A stretch of 7,999 nt of DNA from M3007 sp046153695. Its GTDB lineage: Bacteria > Bacteroidota > Bacteroidia > Chitinophagales > Saprospiraceae. Under the pieces are notes generated by a model, which saw only the letters and a list, made by a program, of their open reading frames with translations, had not been told where the DNA came from and did not search any database. Positions within the stretch are counted from its first letter, which is position 1, and the number at the start of each line of letters is the position of its first letter. The stretch spans positions 1-7,999 of the forward strand of contig JBJXEZ010000241.1 of NCBI GenBank assembly GCA_046153695.1, given 5' to 3'. Of this stretch, positions 7,665 through 7,999 are shown in pieces. Made by a program: the position numbers and the translations under genes.

Positions 7665-7700
7665 AAAAAGACCTCGGAGAGGTCAAATATTGGTAGAAAA
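7665..7700 (+). repeat. Left arm of a perfect 36-bp internal inverted repeat
   Basis: Positions 7665-7700 are the exact reverse complement of 7807-7842. The arm consists of AAAAA, the hairpin unit GACCTC-GGA-GAGGTC (7670-7684), and AAATATTGGTAGAAAA. Thirty-six perfect pairs are far beyond chance at this distance. As RNA or single-stranded DNA the two arms would form a long cruciform stem. Confidence 0.92.
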
Positions 7701-7720
7701 CAGGTTTGTCATTTGAATTA

Positions 7721-7737
7721 CGACCTCGGAGAGGTCG
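7721..7737 (+). repeat. Inner hairpin unit, left copy
   Basis: CGACCTC-GGA-GAGGTCG has a 7-bp stem with a 3-base loop. It is the same unit as in the outer arms, with one extra C:G pair, and is the exact reverse complement of 7768-7784. Confidence 0.85.
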
Positions 7738-7767
7738 CATGTTGATTTGTGATCGGTACCAAGTATT

Positions 7768-7784
7768 CGACCTCTCCGAGGTCG
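7768..7784 (-). repeat. Inner hairpin unit, right copy
   Basis: CGACCTC-TCC-GAGGTCG is the inverse of the unit at 7721-7737 across a 30-bp centre. With the copies at 7670-7684 and 7823-7837 this makes four units, two in each orientation, placed symmetrically. Confidence 0.85.
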
Positions 7785-7806
7785 TGGGAATTCTCCGTGA
7801 GGGGGT

Positions 7807-7842
7807 TTTTCTACCAATATTTGACCTCTCCGAGGTCTTTTT
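7807..7842 (-). repeat. Right arm of the perfect 36-bp internal inverted repeat
   Basis: This is the exact inverse partner of 7665-7700. It contains the hairpin unit GACCTC-TCC-GAGGTC at 7823-7837. The match stops at both ends of the arm, so the repeat is a discrete block and not part of a continuous palindrome. Confidence 0.92.
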
Positions 7843-7872
7843 ATCTGTTTTTTTGAAGCAACTTTTTTTATT

Positions 7873-7908
7873 AAAAAATGTGTACCCTTTGAAAATTTAA
7901 ACACGCTC
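7873..7908 (-). repeat. Right terminal inverted repeat of the MITE-like element
   Basis: Read on the minus strand it is GAGCGTGTTT, then AAATTTT, then CAAAGGGTACACATTTTTT. The 7-base AAATTTT insert relative to the left end is the only difference over the shared length, so the two ends are diverged by one indel. Confidence 0.85.
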
Positions 7909-7999
7909 TAGGCCCCATGGAAAGTGATTGGTGAAAATTGTTGAACACGTGGTCTTTCACGGATTGGTTCGTTTTCCCCGCCATCTGGCAAGTACACTC
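7909..7999 (-). other. Flank with possible 3' end of an unseen minus-strand gene
   Basis: Two minus-strand frames are open from the window edge. One, ending ...RVQQFSPITFHGA, stops with TAG at 7910-7908, exactly at the element boundary. The other, ...VKDHVFNNFHQSLSMGP, runs on into the element and stops at 7871. Neither peptide is recognised, and 90 bases are too few to decide between coding and non-coding sequence. Confidence 0.2.

Larger units (their letters stand above)
7604..7908. mobile_element. MITE-like nested-palindrome element (305 bp)
   Basis: The element is bounded by imperfect terminal inverted repeats starting GAGCGTGTTT and contains a second, perfect 36-bp inverted repeat and four short hairpins, arranged almost symmetrically around a 30-bp centre (7738-7767). 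It encodes no plausible protein. Small size, terminal inverted repeats and no coding capacity fit a non-autonomous MITE whose transposase lies elsewhere. Flanking bases are CTAA on the left and CTAG overlapping the right end, so no clean target duplication can be called. It ends 31 bp upstream of the ATG at 7572. It could instead be an immobile intergenic repeat of the REP/BIME type. Confidence 0.7.

Noticed and set aside
7665..7842. CRISPR array
   Set aside because: The repeats are inverted and symmetric, spacers are unequal, and there are only four 15-17-bp units, so the layout is that of a palindromic element.
7683..7904. Small open frames on both strands (73 and 64 aa)
   Set aside because: They are made almost entirely of the inverted-repeat element, and their repeated RPRRGR/DLSEV peptides are translations of the hairpin units.
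7601..7911. Target-site duplication of an IS5-like TNA or CTAG type
   Set aside because: The left flank reads CTAA and the right CTAG or TAG; no exact duplication can be assigned without an empty site.
1..7999. tRNA, rRNA, riboswitch or toxin-antitoxin genes
   Set aside because: No cloverleaf, conserved rRNA stretch, aptamer-like leader or paired small genes were seen; the only sizeable gaps are 3754-3987 and 7573-7999, both described.

Overview
The window looks like a chromosomal stretch of a Bacteroidota bacterium, most likely of the Saprospirales type (the rank is inferred). The clearest evidence is a type IX secretion (T9SS) type A C-terminal sorting domain on one protein. Supporting evidence is a TAnnTTTG-type -7 promoter box, near-absent Shine-Dalgarno sequences with AT-rich leaders, and large secreted LamG and Ig-like proteins. 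All three convincing genes are on the minus strand, and all encode exported, probably cell-surface proteins.

Layout in the direction of transcription, from high to low coordinates: (1) 7909-7999 is a short flank that may hold the 3' end of another minus-strand gene. (2) 7604-7908 is a 305-bp MITE-like element with imperfect terminal inverted repeats, a perfect 36-bp internal inverted repeat and four copies of a small hairpin. (3) 7572-3988 encodes an 1194-aa cysteine-rich, multi-module secreted protein ending in a T9SS sorting domain. (4) 3966-3895 is a strong rho-independent terminator. (5) 3894-3754 is a promoter region with a good Bacteroidota -7 box and a 10-bp direct repeat spaced exactly 21 bp apart. 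(6) 3753-2446 encodes a 435-aa secreted protein with a tail-fibre-like N-terminal half and a beta-sandwich-like C-terminal half. (7) 2408 to the window edge is the first 802 codons of a large LamG-containing secreted protein, starting 37 bp after the previous stop and so probably in the same operon.

No enzyme, RNA gene, CRISPR array or defence system is recognisable. The joint role inferred is surface adhesion or glycan binding: a T9SS-anchored multi-domain adhesin, plus an operon pairing a fibre-like protein with a giant LamG protein. The least ordinary item is the nested-palindrome element directly upstream of the T9SS gene, whose terminal repeat may supply that gene's promoter.
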